This document shows positions 50,909 to 58,946 of a stretch of 64,000 nt of DNA, piece by piece. A program made the position numbers and the translations under genes. The notes beneath the pieces are model-generated. The model was given only the letters and a program-made list of their open reading frames with translations. It was not told the origin of the DNA and did no database searches. Positions within the stretch are counted from its first letter, which is position 1. Each line of letters begins with the position of its first letter. The stretch is taken from NCBI RefSeq assembly GCF_000172795.2, contig NZ_CP020947.1, positions 3,351,001 to 3,415,000 of the forward strand. Direction: 5' to 3'. Source of the stretch: Rhizobium sp. CIAT894. Lineage in GTDB: Bacteria > Pseudomonadota > Alphaproteobacteria > Rhizobiales > Rhizobiaceae.

Positions 50909-51157
50909 TTAAGCCGCCTTGGGCGCGCAACCCTCGGCCTTCAGCACACGTTTTGTCGACGCCGGATTTTTGGCGAGCCTATCAGCCGGCCGAATGGGTC
51001 TGGCAACGAGATTGCCGCCGCAGTTCGGGCAGGCACCCTTCAACACACCGTCGACGCAATCGGCGCAGAAGGTGCAATAGGTGCAGATTCGCGCCTCCGC
51101 GCTATCAGGCGGCAGGTCCTTGTCGCAGCATTCGCAATTGGATCTGAGCTCAAGCAT
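50909..51157 (-). CDS. DUF1272 zinc-ribbon-like protein
   Basis: This 82-residue protein has eight clustered cysteines: [31 protein letters not shown] and GACPNCGG. This is DUF1272, probably a zinc-binding protein of unknown function. It sits between ureA and ureB (9 and 10 bp spacing) and is thus certainly cotranscribed with urease. A metal-related role is tempting but only inferred. Confidence 0.85.
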   Translation of the reverse strand: MLELRSNCECCDKDLPPDSAEARICTYCTFCADCVDGVLKGACPNCGGNLVARPIRPADRLAKNPASTKRVLKAEGCAPKAA

Positions 51158-51166
51158 GCTCTCTCC

Positions 51167-51469
51167 TCACCGGATCGGTTCGTGGACGGTGACGAGCTTG
51201 GTTCCATCCGGGAACGTCGCCTCCACCTGCACGTCGTGGATCATCTCGGCGATGCCCTCCATCACCTGGTCGCGGCCGATCACATGGGCGCCGGCCTCCA
51301 TCAGCTCAGCGACGGGGCGGCCGTCGCGGGCGCCTTCGACGACGAAATCGCTGATCAGCGCGATCGCCTCGGGATAGTTCAGCTTGACGCCGCGCTCCAG
51401 CCGCCGCCGCGCCACCATCGCCGCCATCGATATCAGCAGCTTGTCTTTTTCTCTCGGAGTGAGGTTCAT
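51167..51469 (-). CDS. ureA: Urease gamma subunit UreA
   Basis: This 100-residue subunit has the standard start [20 protein letters not shown] and stretches [21 protein letters not shown] and [21 protein letters not shown]. The ATG 51469 is chosen because longer in-frame starts add 20 non-family residues. It lies 28 bp after ureD and begins the structural part of the urease operon. Confidence 0.96.
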   Translation of the reverse strand: MNLTPREKDKLLISMAAMVARRRLERGVKLNYPEAIALISDFVVEGARDGRPVAELMEAGAHVIGRDQVMEGIAEMIHDVQVEATFPDGTKLVTVHEPIR

Positions 51470-51497
51470 TACGTACCCATCTGCTTCGTGCTTAAAT

Positions 51498-52316
51498 TCA
51501 TAGATTCCAGACTTTCGGCACAGGCGCACCGTTGCGCAAGGTGGAAATGACCGGGATCAGGATTTTTCTGAGCGAGAAGCCGTCGGCTGCCGCAAGGCGC
51601 ACGACGAGCTTGTCGTTCCAGGCGCTGGCGCCGCCCATCGACCGCTCGACGAGCGGGCGGACCTTGCCGAGATAGGCTTCCGCCAGCGGCCCGGCGTAAA
51701 GCAGTGTCGCAAAGGCCACCTGCCCGCCGAGCACGGCCCGGCGCCCAGCCAGCGCCGAAATACCTTCGGAAAGCTTCAAGTCCTCGGCATGGATCAGTCG
51801 GCCCGAACGGCGGATGCGCCAGCGGTCGCGAAAGAACCCGGTCTCCACCGCCTCACCCATCGCCTTGCGGCCGAGCAGCACGGCTTCGACGGCCAGGAAT
51901 TCGGCACTTTCGTCGACATTGACATCGAGCCGGCGGAACAGTGAAGCGCGGTCGAACAGGATCGTTTCCTGCGGCAGCCAGTCGACCCGCGCCCCCACCC
52001 CCACTTCGATGCTGGTCGTCACCTCGGCGATGCCGGCCGATGCCTTGTAGATCTTTTCGCAGGCCTGGGTGGTGACGTCGATCTTCGTGCCGGCGCCGGC
52101 AACGATGCTCCAGTCCATCCGGTCGCCGCCGGTCAGCCCGCCCGCGGTATTGATGATGACGGCTTCCATCGAGGCGTCGAACGTGTCGGGCAGGCGGATC
52201 TTCGCCGCGCCCTCCTGATAGAGCTCGCGGAGGCGCGTGCGGTCGTCGAGCAGCCTTGCCGCCAGATGCCCGCGTCCTTCCGCTCTTTGCGGTCTCGTGC
52301 TGGCCGCCGCTATCAT
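51498..52316 (-). CDS. ureD: Urease accessory protein UreD
   Basis: This 272-residue scaffold protein binds apo-urease first and recruits UreF and UreG for nickel loading. Family stretches are [35 protein letters not shown] and [15 protein letters not shown] 52316 ([10 protein letters not shown]) fits the family. The frame remains open to a TTG at 52472 that meets the urtE stop, but those residues lack similarity. About 150 bp without a gene separate it from urtE. Confidence 0.93.
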   Translation of the reverse strand: MIAAASTRPQRAEGRGHLAARLLDDRTRLRELYQEGAAKIRLPDTFDASMEAVIINTAGGLTGGDRMDWSIVAGAGTKIDVTTQACEKIYKASAGIAEVTTSIEVGVGARVDWLPQETILFDRASLFRRLDVNVDESAEFLAVEAVLLGRKAMGEAVETGFFRDRWRIRRSGRLIHAEDLKLSEGISALAGRRAVLGGQVAFATLLYAGPLAEAYLGKVRPLVERSMGGASAWNDKLVVRLAAADGFSLRKILIPVISTLRNGAPVPKVWNL

Positions 52317-52468
52317 CTCCAAGTCCCTTTTGTTCGCGCCCCGGCTTTTACTCAAGCGCGCGGATAGCGGAAAGCAAGCAATTCCCATGCCGTCCGGGGA
52401 TGCCTTTAGCGGACGCAGGAGATTTGCGAAGTCCCGCATTTCCTGCCGCAAAACGCGGCATCTGCCCG

Positions 52469-53164
52469 TCAAACAGTCAGATGACGGCGAGCCTCCGGCG
52501 TATCCAGCGTCTCTGCCAGTCCTTCATGAACGATCTCGCCGCGATCCATGATGTAGACGTAATCGGCAAGCTCCCGGCAGAAATCCAGATATTGTTCGAC
52601 GAGCAGGATCGCCATGCCGGTGGAATCGCGGAGATAGCGGATCGCCCGGCCGATATCCTTGATGATCGACGGCTGGATGCCCTCGGTCGGCTCGTCGAGC
52701 ACGAGGATCTTCGGCCGAGTCACCATGGCGCGCCCGATCGCCAACTGCTGTTGCTGCCCGCCGGAAAGATCACCACCGCGACGCGACAACATCGACTTCA
52801 GCACAGGGAAGAGACTGAAGATGTCGTCGGGAATGTTACGGTCGCGGCGGCCAAGCGGGGCAAAGCCGGTTTCGAGATTTTCCTTGACGGTGAGCAGCGG
52901 GAAGATTTCACGGCCCTGCGGCACATAGCCGATGCCCTGCTTCGCCCGGGCAAAGGGCGGCAGGCCGTTCAGCCTGGTATCGTTGAAGGTGACGGTGCCG
53001 GCCGACAGCGGATGCTGGCCGGTCACGGCACGCAGAAGCGAACTCTTGCCGACGCCGTTGCGCCCCAGCACGCAGGTGATCTTGCCCATCTCCGCCCTGA
53101 CGGAGATGCCGCGCAACGCCTGGGCGGCGCCGTAATGCAGGTTTGCGTTTTCGACTGTCAGCAT
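52469..53164 (-). CDS. urtE: Urea ABC transporter ATP-binding subunit UrtE
   Basis: This 231-residue LivF-like ATPase has Walker [16 protein letters not shown], the urea-transporter stretch [20 protein letters not shown], signature [15 protein letters not shown] and Walker [16 protein letters not shown]. It works with UrtD to drive urea import. A separate gene of unknown function lies between urtD and urtE, which is not the usual arrangement. ureD is next downstream. Confidence 0.95.
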   Translation of the reverse strand: MLTVENANLHYGAAQALRGISVRAEMGKITCVLGRNGVGKSSLLRAVTGQHPLSAGTVTFNDTRLNGLPPFARAKQGIGYVPQGREIFPLLTVKENLETGFAPLGRRDRNIPDDIFSLFPVLKSMLSRRGGDLSGGQQQQLAIGRAMVTRPKILVLDEPTEGIQPSIIKDIGRAIRYLRDSTGMAILLVEQYLDFCRELADYVYIMDRGEIVHEGLAETLDTPEARRHLTV

Positions 53165-53182
53165 CCGTTCACCCGTTCCCCA

Positions 53183-53701
53183 TCAATTCATCAGCGTGCG
53201 CCTCAGCGTCTGCAGGGCGTGCTCCTGTTCTTTCGTGCTTTCGCCGCCGGCCGCGGCGACGTCCTCGGCAATATCAATCAGTTGCCGGCGCTCCTGCATG
53301 TCGAGCGCCTTTAACCAGAGATCCCGGAACCGGCGGATCGGGTCTTCGGGACTGTTGACGTTCTTGGACGCCCATTCGCCGAAAACCAGCACCTCGTCCA
53401 TATCGCCAGGCCGGATGATCCCCTTCATGCGGCTGCGGATGACATCCTTGGCCGCGTCGAGATACATCGGCTTCTCCTTGGCAAGGCAGAAGAAGAAAGC
53501 CACCGCCGCAATCGCCGGATCGGCGATCGAGGCGAGCGGCGCCGCCTCCGCCTGCTTGCGGCGCTTTCCGCGCCTGTAAGCGCCCCGCATGCGCTCGACG
53601 GAATCGATGATCTCGTTTCCCGCCTCACGCATCATTTTAAAACGCCAATACCAGATGACCGCGCCGCTGAGCGCCGCGACAAAAATACCGAGAAAAGCCA
53701 T
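53183..53701 (-). CDS. Membrane-anchored hypothetical protein between urtD and urtE
   Basis: This 172-residue protein has one N-terminal membrane helix (about residues 1-22), a basic stretch (RRGKRRKQAEAA) and an all-helical domain of about 120 residues. The domain (IADPAIAAVAFFFCLAKEK ... RRQLIDIAEDVAAAGG) resembles TerB-like folds, though weakly. ATG 53701 is preferred over a TTG five codons before. It interrupts urtD-urtE, with 18 bp to urtE and 76 bp after urtD. Function unknown. Confidence 0.7.
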   Translation of the reverse strand: MAFLGIFVAALSGAVIWYWRFKMMREAGNEIIDSVERMRGAYRRGKRRKQAEAAPLASIADPAIAAVAFFFCLAKEKPMYLDAAKDVIRSRMKGIIRPGDMDEVLVFGEWASKNVNSPEDPIRRFRDLWLKALDMQERRQLIDIAEDVAAAGGESTKEQEHALQTLRRTLMN

Positions 53702-53777
53702 GATGAAACCCCACAATGAAACCCGCTCGTTTTAGAGCGTCTTCTTCTGTCAGGTTCAAGCCTGGAAGTTGCATTCC

Positions 53778-54533
53778 TCACCGTCCCAAATAGTTCTCGA
53801 TCACCTTTGGATCGGAGCTGACGAAATCGATCGACCCTTCGGCCAGCACCGATCCTTCCGCAAGGCACGTGACCTTGACGCCGAGGTCGCGGATAAAGCC
53901 CATATCGTGCTCAACGACGACCACCGACCGGGTCCTGGCGATATCCTTGAGCAGGATCGCCGTTTCCGCCGTCTCCGCATCGGTCATACCGGCCACCGGC
54001 TCGTCGACCAGCAGGAGTTTCGGCTCCTGTGCGAGCAGCATGCCGATTTCCAGCCACTGCTTTTGCCCATGCGAAAGGTTGGCGGCGAATTCGTCGCGGC
54101 GGTGCGTCAGCCGCACCGTTTCGAGGATCTCCTCGATGCGAGCCTTGTCCTCGCCCGAAAGCCGATAGAACAGCGTCGAGAACACGCCACGGCGACGGTT
54201 CAGCGCCAGCTCCAGATTGTCCCAGACCGTATGACTTTCGAAGACCGTCGGCTTCTGGAATTTGCGGCCGATGCCGAGTTGGGCAATGTCGGCCTCGTCC
54301 CTCCGGGTGAGATCGACGGTGCCGTTGAAGAACACTTCGCCTTCGTCGGGCCTTGTCTTGCCGGTGATGATATCCATCATCGTCGTCTTGCCGGCGCCGT
54401 TCGGGCCGATGATGGCGCGAAGCTCGCCGGGTTCGATGACGATCGAGAGCGAATTCAACGCCTTGAAGCCATCGAAGGAAACCGAGACGCCGCTGAGATA
54501 AAGCACGCTGGTGGGTTTGACGTCGGGAATCAC
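53778..54533 (-). CDS. urtD: Urea ABC transporter ATP-binding subunit UrtD
   Basis: This 251-residue LivG-like ATPase has Walker A GPNGAGKTTMMDIITG, signature LSHGQKQWLEIGMLL, typical of UrtD, Walker B PKLLLVDEPVAGMTDAE and H-loop VVVEHDMGFIRDLG. It pairs with UrtE on the UrtBC channel. A GTG start at 54533 gives the family N-terminus. It lies 5 bp after urtC. Confidence 0.95.
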   Translation of the reverse strand: MIPDVKPTSVLYLSGVSVSFDGFKALNSLSIVIEPGELRAIIGPNGAGKTTMMDIITGKTRPDEGEVFFNGTVDLTRRDEADIAQLGIGRKFQKPTVFESHTVWDNLELALNRRRGVFSTLFYRLSGEDKARIEEILETVRLTHRRDEFAANLSHGQKQWLEIGMLLAQEPKLLLVDEPVAGMTDAETAETAILLKDIARTRSVVVVEHDMGFIRDLGVKVTCLAEGSVLAEGSIDFVSSDPKVIENYLGR

Positions 54534-54538
54534 TGTGC

Positions 54539-55702
54539 TTACTCCGCTGCCTGGATTTTCGGTTCGATGCCGTCTTCCCGCGCCGCGGGCGGGACGGCAG
54601 CGGAAACGGCTTTCCGTTTGCCGAGATATTGCGCGACGGTGCCGACGACGCCCTTCGGCAGGAACAGGGTGACGGCGACGAAGAGGCCGCCGAGTGCAAA
54701 CAGCCAGAACTCCGGAAAGAGACCGGTGAAGATCGTCTTGCCGCCGTTGACGAGGATTGCGCCGATGATCGGCCCGATCAGCGTCGCCCGCCCACCGACC
54801 GCCGTCCAGATGACGACTTCGATCGAGTTGGCCGGCGCGAATTCGCCGGGGTTGATGATGCCGACCTGCGGCACGTAGAGCGCTCCGGCAATGCCCGCCA
54901 TCATCGCCGAGACGACGAAGGTGAAGAGCTTGAAATGCTCGACGCGGTAGCCGAGGAAGCGCGTGCGGCTTTCGGCATCACGCACCCCGACCAGCACCTT
55001 GCCGAACTTCGAACGAACGATCGCTGAAGCAAGCAGCAGCGACAGCGCCAGGAAGATCGCGGTTGCCGCAAACAGGGCGGCACGTGTGCCGTCGGCCTGG
55101 ACGTTGAAGCCGAGAATGTCCTTGAAATCGGTCAGACCGTTGTTGCCGCCGAAACCCATGTCGTTGCGGAAGAAGGCGAGCAACAGCGCATAGGTCATCG
55201 CCTGGGTGATAATCGAGAGATAGACGCCGTTGACGCGTGAGCGGAAGGCGAACCAGCCGAAAACGAAAGCAAGCAGGCCGGGCACGACGAGAACCATCAG
55301 CGCCGCAAACCAGAAATGGTTGAAGCCGTACCAGAACCAGGGCAGATCCTTCCAGTTCAGGAACACCATGAAGTCGGGCAGGATTGGGTCGCCGTAGCTG
55401 CCACGGGTGCCGATCTGGCGCATCAGATACATGCCCATCGCATAACCACCGAGCGCGAAGAAGGCGCCGTGGCCGAGCGAGAGGATGCCGCAGAAGCCCC
55501 AGACGAGATCGAGTGCCAGCGCCAGCAGCGCATAGGTCAGGTACTTGCCGAACAGCGCCATGACATAGGTCGGGATATGCAGCGGGTTGGTCGGGCCCGT
55601 CATCAGGTTCAGGACGGGAACGAGAATGGCGACCAGAAGCAAGAGGGCGATGGCAATGACGATCTTGTGATCGAGAGACCGGAGAAGGAAGGCCGTTATC
55701 AT
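54539..55702 (-). CDS. urtC: Urea ABC transporter permease UrtC
   Basis: This 387-residue LivM-like permease has about nine or ten membrane helices. Conserved stretches are LALDLVWGFCGILSLGHGAF, FRSRVNGVYLSIITQAMTYA and SIEVVIWTAVGGRATLIGPI. It forms the urea channel with UrtB. ATG 55702 overlaps the urtB stop by 4 bp. The much longer open frame upstream is a shadow of urtB. Confidence 0.95.
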   Translation of the reverse strand: MITAFLLRSLDHKIVIAIALLLLVAILVPVLNLMTGPTNPLHIPTYVMALFGKYLTYALLALALDLVWGFCGILSLGHGAFFALGGYAMGMYLMRQIGTRGSYGDPILPDFMVFLNWKDLPWFWYGFNHFWFAALMVLVVPGLLAFVFGWFAFRSRVNGVYLSIITQAMTYALLLAFFRNDMGFGGNNGLTDFKDILGFNVQADGTRAALFAATAIFLALSLLLASAIVRSKFGKVLVGVRDAESRTRFLGYRVEHFKLFTFVVSAMMAGIAGALYVPQVGIINPGEFAPANSIEVVIWTAVGGRATLIGPIIGAILVNGGKTIFTGLFPEFWLFALGGLFVAVTLFLPKGVVGTVAQYLGKRKAVSAAVPPAAREDGIEPKIQAAE

Positions 55703-57351
55703 GCTTCCACCGCCCTTCCTTTGAGTGCGAAGAGCCCACGCGGACGCTTCTGGATGAAGAGAATGATGAGGACGAGCACCAGGATTTTGCCGAGGACGGC
55801 GCCGGCAAAGGGCTCGAGGAACTTGTTGACGACGCCGAGCGACAGCGCCCCGACCAGCGTGCCCCATAGATTGCCGACACCGCCGAAGACGACGACCATG
55901 AAGCTGTCGATGATGTAGGACTGGCCGAGGTTCGGCGAGACGTTGTCGATCTGGCTGAGCGCCACGCCGGCAATGCCGGCGATGCCCGAACCGAGCGCGA
56001 AGGTGAAGGCGTCGACCCAGCCGGTGCGGATCCCCATCGACGAGGCCATGCGCCGGTTCTGCGTGACGGCGCGCATCTGCAGGCCGAAGGCGGAGCGTTT
56101 CAACAGCATGAGCAGTGCCAGGAACACGACCATCGAGAAGAGGATGATCCAGAGCCGGTTCCAGGTGATGGCGAGCCCGCCGAGATCGAAGGCGCCGGAC
56201 ATCCAACTCGGATTGCGAACCTCGCGATTGGTCGGGCCGAAGATGCTGCGCACCGCCTGCTGCAGGATCAGCGATACGCCCCAGGTGGCGAGCAGCGTTT
56301 CGAGCGGCCGGCCATAGAGATAGCGGATGACGGCGCGCTCGATGACCAGACCGACGAAGCCGGTAAAGACGAAGGCGGCGGGCACCGCGAAGGCCAGGGA
56401 ATAATCGGCCAGTTCCGGAAAGGCGGCAACCACGTATTCCTGCACGACATAGGTCGTGTAGGCGCCGATCATCACCATTTCGCCATGCGCCATGTTGATG
56501 ACGCCCATGACGCCGAAGGTGATCGCAAGGCCGATCGCCGCCAGCAGCAGCACCGAACCGAGGGACAGGCCATACCAGACGTTCTGGGCGACGTCCCACA
56601 GCGTCAGGTCGCGATTGATGGAGTTGATGTTCGACTGGATCGCCGGCTTCAAATCATCGGGCGCGGTTTCGAGCGTGGTCGTGAGAATGGTCAGCGCATC
56701 GCGATTGCCGCGCGCCGCGATCGTATCGATTGCAGCCTTCTTGTCCTCGACGCTCGCATCGGTCTTCAAGAGCAGCACAGCGCGCGCCGCTTCCATCGTA
56801 TTCTTGATCTCCGCGTCCTTTTCGGCCGCAAGCGCCGAATTCAGCAGCTCGAGATTGGCGGGATCGGCATCTTTCAGCAGTCCTTGTGCCGCGGCAAGCC
56901 GCGCGGAACGATCCGGGCTCATCAGCGTCAGCTGGCTGTTGGCGGCACCGATGACGCCGCGAAGGGCGTTGTTGATCTTGACCTTGGTCATCAGATCCGG
57001 ATCGACATCATCAGCGGCTTCACCGGTGATCGGATCGGAATAAGTCGGTTCCTCATCGGTCCCGCCCTGCAGGAGAACCGGGCCGCCATCGGAGTTGACG
57101 TAGAGAAGGCCGTCGCTCAACTGCTGCAGGATCTGGCTGACATGCGGGTCCTTGGAGGCGACCAGCGCCTTGATTGCCGCTTCGCGATCCGAGAAGTCGC
57201 CGACGCCGAGCGCGTCGATGAGGACATGGATATCGCCCTCGGCCCGAACGTCGCCCGAAAATGACAGACTTGAAAATGACAGGCCCGAAAACATTAGGCC
57301 CGAAAACATTAGGCAAAGCGTGATGAGGAAAATCTTTGTGGCGCGATACAT
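55699..57351 (-). CDS. urtB: Urea ABC transporter permease UrtB
   Basis: This 550-residue protein is a LivH-like permease (about residues 260-550) preceded by a roughly 200-residue periplasmic helical domain, as usual for UrtB. The channel includes SLGSVLLLAAIGLAITFGVMG, INMAHGEMVMIGAYTTY and SQIDNVSPNLGQSYI. The signal peptide (about residues 1-37) is unusual: its hydrophobic core carries four tandem 5-residue units (LMFSG, LMFSG, LSFSS, LSFSG) from 15-bp DNA repeats at 57253-57312. It is 4 bp overlapped with urtC and 114 bp after urtA. Confidence 0.94.
   Translation of the reverse strand: MYRATKIFLITLCLMFSGLMFSGLSFSSLSFSGDVRAEGDIHVLIDALGVGDFSDREAAIKALVASKDPHVSQILQQLSDGLLYVNSDGGPVLLQGGTDEEPTYSDPITGEAADDVDPDLMTKVKINNALRGVIGAANSQLTLMSPDRSARLAAAQGLLKDADPANLELLNSALAAEKDAEIKNTMEAARAVLLLKTDASVEDKKAAIDTIAARGNRDALTILTTTLETAPDDLKPAIQSNINSINRDLTLWDVAQNVWYGLSLGSVLLLAAIGLAITFGVMGVINMAHGEMVMIGAYTTYVVQEYVVAAFPELADYSLAFAVPAAFVFTGFVGLVIERAVIRYLYGRPLETLLATWGVSLILQQAVRSIFGPTNREVRNPSWMSGAFDLGGLAITWNRLWIILFSMVVFLALLMLLKRSAFGLQMRAVTQNRRMASSMGIRTGWVDAFTFALGSGIAGIAGVALSQIDNVSPNLGQSYIIDSFMVVVFGGVGNLWGTLVGALSLGVVNKFLEPFAGAVLGKILVLVLIILFIQKRPRGLFALKGRAVEA
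57253..57312. repeat. Four 15-bp tandem repeats in the urtB signal peptide
   Basis: Units at 57253-57267, 57268-57282, 57283-57297 and 57298-57312. The last two are identical (GCCCGAAAACATTAG) and the first two differ by three bases. Each keeps the reading frame and adds five residues to the signal peptide, so unit number can vary without a frameshift. Confidence 0.85.
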
Positions 57352-57465
57352 CGGCTTTTTCGCCCTTGATATCGTTGGCGTTGCGGCGCAATCGCTGGGA
57401 CGGGAGCTTCCGCCCGGGGTCTGACCCGGACGGAAGCAACTCGGCATCGATCGTTCGAAGATCTA

Positions 57466-58758
57466 TCAGGAGCCCTTGCCGCCGCATTTGCCGGTTGCAA
57501 CGTTGAAGTTGCCGCAGGACATCGGCTTGCGCCAATCGGAGATCAGATCCTTGGAGTCCGGAAGGTAATCCGACCATTCGTCGCCGACGACGGCAGGCGT
57601 CTGCTGGACGATTTCGAACTGGCCGTTGGCCTGGATTTCACCGATCAGCACGGGCTTGGTGATGTGGTGGTTCGGCATGACGGTCGCATAACCGCCGGAG
57701 AGGTTTGGAACACTGACGCCGATGATGGAGTCGAGAACCTTGTCGGTATCGGTCGTGCCGGCAGCCTGGACGGCCTTAACCCATGCATTGAAGCCGATAT
57801 ACGCAGCTTCCATCGGGTCGTTCGTCACGCGCTTGTCGTTCTTGGTGTAAGCGTGCCAGTCCTTGATGAACTTCTTGTTGGCCGGGCTTTCGACCGACTC
57901 GAAATAGTTCCAGGCAGCGAGATGGCCGACAAGCGGCTTGGTGTCGAGACCGGCAAGTTCTTCTTCACCGACCGAGAAGGCGACGACGGGAATGTCGGTT
58001 GCCTTGATGCCCTTATTGCCCAGCTCCTTGTAGAACGGAACGTTGGCGTCGCCGTTGATCGTCGAGACGACGGCGGTCTTCTTGCCGGCCGAACCGAATT
58101 CCTTGATCTTGGCAACTTCGGTCTGCCAGTCGGAGAAGCCGAACGGCGTGTAGTTGGTCATGATGTCTTCTTTCGGAATACCCTTCGAAATCAGGTATGC
58201 CTCAAGAATCTTGTTGGTCGTGCGCGGATAGACGTAGTCTGTACCTTCGAGCACGAAGCGTTTGACGCCCTCTTTTTCCATCAGGTAGTCGACGGCCGGA
58301 ATTGCCTGCTGGTTCGGAGCCGCACCGGTGTAGAAAATGTTGCGCGAGGATTCTTCGCCTTCGTACTGCACGGGATAGAAGAGCAGCGAATTGAGCTCTT
58401 CGAAAACAGGCAGGACGGATTTGCGCGAGGACGAGGTCCAGCAGCCGAAGACGGCGGCGACTTTGTCCTTTTCGATCAGCTCGCGTGCCTTTTCGGCAAA
58501 CAGCGGCCAGTCGGAAGCCGGATCGACGACGACGGCCTCGAGCTTCTTGCCGAGAAGGCCGCCCTTCTTGTTCTGCTCGTCGATGAGCATCAGCATGGCG
58601 TCTTTCAGCGTGGTTTCGGAAATCGCCATCGTGCCGGAAAGCGAATGCAATACGCCGACTTTGATCGTGTCTTCGGCGGCAACCGCGCCCTGGAAAGCGG
58701 CCGATGCCGCCATGACGGCACCGAGCGCCGCGCCGGTGATCGTGGATCTGAGATTCAT
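57466..58758 (-). CDS. urtA: Urea ABC transporter substrate-binding protein UrtA
   Basis: This 430-residue periplasmic urea/short-amide binding protein has a signal peptide (about residues 1-28, ending GAVAAED) and a LivJ-like fold. UrtA landmarks are TIKVGVLHSLSGTMAISETT, KVAAVFGCWTSSSRKSVLPV and the late GYATVMPNHHITKPVLIGEI. ATG 58758 follows AGAGGGGC. It is the first gene of the urt-ure array. I found no convincing sigma-54 site upstream, although urea uptake is usually nitrogen-controlled. Confidence 0.95.
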   Translation of the reverse strand: MNLRSTITGAALGAVMAASAAFQGAVAAEDTIKVGVLHSLSGTMAISETTLKDAMLMLIDEQNKKGGLLGKKLEAVVVDPASDWPLFAEKARELIEKDKVAAVFGCWTSSSRKSVLPVFEELNSLLFYPVQYEGEESSRNIFYTGAAPNQQAIPAVDYLMEKEGVKRFVLEGTDYVYPRTTNKILEAYLISKGIPKEDIMTNYTPFGFSDWQTEVAKIKEFGSAGKKTAVVSTINGDANVPFYKELGNKGIKATDIPVVAFSVGEEELAGLDTKPLVGHLAAWNYFESVESPANKKFIKDWHAYTKNDKRVTNDPMEAAYIGFNAWVKAVQAAGTTDTDKVLDSIIGVSVPNLSGGYATVMPNHHITKPVLIGEIQANGQFEIVQQTPAVVGDEWSDYLPDSKDLISDWRKPMSCGNFNVATGKCGGKGS

Positions 58759-58902
58759 TTGGTTGAGCCCCTCTTCTTGTTCCGCAACAGGCCGGAAACG
58801 GAATTTAACTGTTGCCGAGGGGACTATCGGGTGCTGCATCGCAAAAACACATACGCAAAATGACGTAGGTGCAGGGGGCAAACGAACAGGCCGGAAAGCG
58901 AA

Positions 58903-58928
58903 GGGCATCCCCGCAATTGGGAATGCCC
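58903..58928 (-). terminator. Terminator after the acid phosphatase gene
   Basis: On the minus strand GGGCATTCCC and GGGGATGCCC pair with one mismatch around a 6-nt loop, followed by TTCGCTTT, about 20 bp after the phosphatase stop. Confidence 0.55.
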
Positions 58929-58946
58929 TCTTGGTTCGAGAAGAAA

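Noticed and set aside
58759-58946. Possible sigma-54 promoter for urtA (GGCAT...TTGC)
   Set aside because: The GG and GC elements are 11 rather than 10 bp apart, and the match lies in the terminator hairpin of the neighbouring gene.
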